Shown: positions 16,011 to 16,901 of the stretch, piece by piece
Numbering within the stretch: position 1 is the first letter of the stretch
Layout of the letters: each line of letters starts with the position of its first letter
Source: Acetivibrio sp964466645
Lineage (GTDB): Bacteria > Bacillota > Clostridia > Acetivibrionales > Acetivibrionaceae
Reading direction: 5' to 3'
Assembly: GCA_964466645.1 (NCBI GenBank)
Contig: CAYXPB010000092.1
Span: forward strand, 1-16,901
DNA: 16,901 nucleotides
Position numbers and translations under genes: made by a program
Notes under the pieces: model-generated
The model's input: only the letters and a program-made list of their open reading frames with translations
Told to the model about the DNA's origin: nothing
Databases searched by the model: none

Positions 16011-16628
16011 ATGAAAAAAATTATTGGAATTGTATCAGTTTGTGTTTGTGTATTTGCATTAGGCACAACAGCCTTATATTTCAAGGGTAATAAGAATGCA
16101 CAAGTTTCAGAAAAATATATTGGTTCTGATGACTCTTTCTTAATAAAGGAAGAGATTGAAACTCTAGAACCATTACTTGAACGTACTGAACTAATTGTTA
16201 AAGGTCAAGCTTTAAATATTGGAGAAACTGTAAAAAAGACCAACTTAAAGAATAGTGAATTAAATGAAAAATATCAAAGTCAATTTGGCAAACCTCTAGC
16301 ATCTACATTTACATATCTTGACTTCCAAATTGAAGAGGTTATAGATGGTGATATTTCTCTAAATAATTCGATTATTAAGATTCGACAACGTGGCGAAGCT
16401 GGTATCGATAAAGGGGAAACAAAACTAAAAAAAGACAAGAATCAACTTCTCTTGCTTGAAGAAGCCGAAGAAGGCGTTTATAGGATTGTTGGACTTGAGA
16501 ACGGTGCATTTACTATAGAAAATGACGTTGTTGATACACACGGCAATGACAAATGTGTATCAGAATTTGACAAAAAGGGTGTTAAAAAGTTAGTAAATAA
16601 GCTTAAGAAAATAAAGAAAAAAGGATAA
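16011..16628 (+). CDS. Membrane-anchored protein of unknown function, partner of the metalloprotease
   Basis: This 205-residue protein starts with a hydrophobic segment (about 4-23) that should act as an uncleaved anchor or signal; no convincing lipobox is seen. The exported part is charged and beta-rich, with the pattern TELIVKGQALNIGE, FQIEEVIDGDISLNNSIIKI, a GEAGID loop, QLLLLEE and YRIVGLENGAFTIEN. Proteins with this arrangement occur as uncharacterised exported proteins in Firmicutes. The tail is very lysine-rich (KKLVNKLKKIKKKG). Its AGGAGG site overlaps the protease stop TAG, so the two are likely coupled. A chaperone, immunity or inhibitor role for the protease is possible from context only. 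Confidence 0.75.
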   Translation: MKKIIGIVSVCVCVFALGTTALYFKGNKNAQVSEKYIGSDDSFLIKEEIETLEPLLERTELIVKGQALNIGETVKKTNLKNSELNEKYQSQFGKPLASTFTYLDFQIEEVIDGDISLNNSIIKIRQRGEAGIDKGETKLKKDKNQLLLLEEAEEGVYRIVGLENGAFTIENDVVDTHGNDKCVSEFDKKGVKKLVNKLKKIKKKG

Positions 16629-16650
16629 CAACCACTTTCTCATGTTAATA

Positions 16651-16679
16651 TTGACACGGCTTCAGATTTGTATTATATT
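16651..16679 (+). promoter_or_regulatory. Orphan sigma-A promoter
   Basis: TTGACA (16651-16656), a 17-base spacer and TATATT (16674-16679). No plus-strand gene follows before the terminator at 16737-16773. Confidence 0.6.
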
Positions 16680-16685
16680 GCATTT

Positions 16686-16773
16686 CTAATTAACTTAATA
16701 TAATAATAATAAACTTTGTCAATCCATATATAAAAAATATCTCGATAATTCTTGCTATTATCGGGATATTTTT
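16686..16773 (+). ncRNA. Candidate small RNA of about 88 nt
   Basis: A strong promoter at 16651-16679 would start transcription near 16686, and the intrinsic terminator ends near 16773. The region between has no credible ORF and is AT-rich and mostly single-stranded apart from the terminator stem. Predicted only from the promoter-terminator pair. Confidence 0.35.
16737..16773. terminator. Bidirectional intrinsic terminator
   Basis: Thirteen pairs with one G-U (16737-16749 with 16757-16769), a seven-base loop, T5 on the plus side (16769-16773) and A6 before it (16732-16737), which reads as T6 on the minus strand. It serves the convergent transcripts from left and right. Confidence 0.85.
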
Positions 16774-16786
16774 ATTAGCCACAACT

Positions 16787-16901
16787 TTATCCTTTGAAAG
16801 CTTTCAAAACAAGCATGTAGGAATGCTCTTTGTAGGGTGAATACTCAAAATCCCCATAACACTCATATCTCTTAAACCCTACCCTTTGCACCATATCTAT
16901 G
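16787..16901 (-). CDS. C-terminal end of a probable SAM-dependent methyltransferase (partial)
   Basis: The last 37 codons of a minus-strand gene entering from the right edge. The tail contains QRVGFKRYECYGDFEY, SPYKEHSYMLVLKAFKG and then TAA. Many class I SAM-dependent methyltransferases end with this pattern: a GF-turn, a strand with YGDF, then a final strand before the C-terminus. The SAM-binding part is outside the window, so the assignment is tentative and the substrate unknown. The bidirectional terminator follows it. Confidence 0.5.
   Translation of the reverse strand, partial: IDMVQRVGFKRYECYGDFEYSPYKEHSYMLVLKAFKG

Overview
The window reads as a low-GC Gram-positive chromosome, most likely a mesophilic Clostridia member (Clostridium/Ruminiclostridium type). 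The reasons are AT-rich codons, strong AGGAGG-type ribosome binding sites, intrinsic terminators, sigma-A promoters, and several secreted proteins, two with the copper-amine-oxidase-like 'stalk' domain common in clostridial surface proteins. No plasmid, phage or CRISPR genes are seen. The species cannot be fixed from the sequence.

Layout, left to right. (1) 1-2700: the 3' end of a GGDEF diguanylate cyclase with its terminator, then on the minus strand a PfkB-type sugar-phosphate kinase with its own promoter and a complete UV-damage endonuclease (uvsE). (2) 2757-4019: two gene remnants whose 5' ends meet head to head. One is a minus-strand beta-rich protein without a start; the other is a plus-strand subtilase that kept His, Asn and Ser but lost the catalytic Asp region. 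They look like the scar of a deletion or inversion. (3) 4217-8585: a minus-strand two-gene operon of paralogous secreted proteins, each with signal peptide, stalk domain and TPR-like array; the larger has about 15 units of roughly 47 residues. (4) 8586-9006: a divergent control region with a consensus sigma-A promoter for a secreted LRR_5/DUF3472-like/fibronectin-like protein (9007-10788), which ends in a good terminator.

(5) 10876-11117: a gene-free stretch that folds into a long multi-stem RNA carrying two ACAAGGATGT hairpins, the sequence and shape of CsrA-binding sites. (6) 11232-14456: an ABC exporter operon (MacB/LolD-type ATPase and an 8-TM FtsX-type permease) behind a TTGACA promoter and a roughly 230-nt structured leader containing an intrinsic terminator, so probably controlled by attenuation. 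(7) 14629-15205: a small truncated membrane-protein ORF abutting the 3' fragment of a transposase. (8) 15259-16628: a (TA)17 tract, a MarR-box-like palindrome next to a TATAAT box, and a two-gene operon for a secreted metzincin-type zinc protease and a membrane-anchored partner of unknown function. (9) 16651-16901: an orphan promoter plus bidirectional terminator (candidate small RNA), then the C-terminal end of a probable minus-strand SAM-dependent methyltransferase.

Much of the window concerns the cell surface and exterior: stalk/TPR proteins, the DUF3472-like protein, subtilase remnant, exporter and metalloprotease. The best candidates for undescribed biology are the CsrA-site-bearing structured RNA, the exporter's attenuator leader, the stalk/TPR pair with 47-residue repeats, and the MarR-box-controlled metalloprotease operon. 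All assignments come from reading motifs by eye; no database search was possible.
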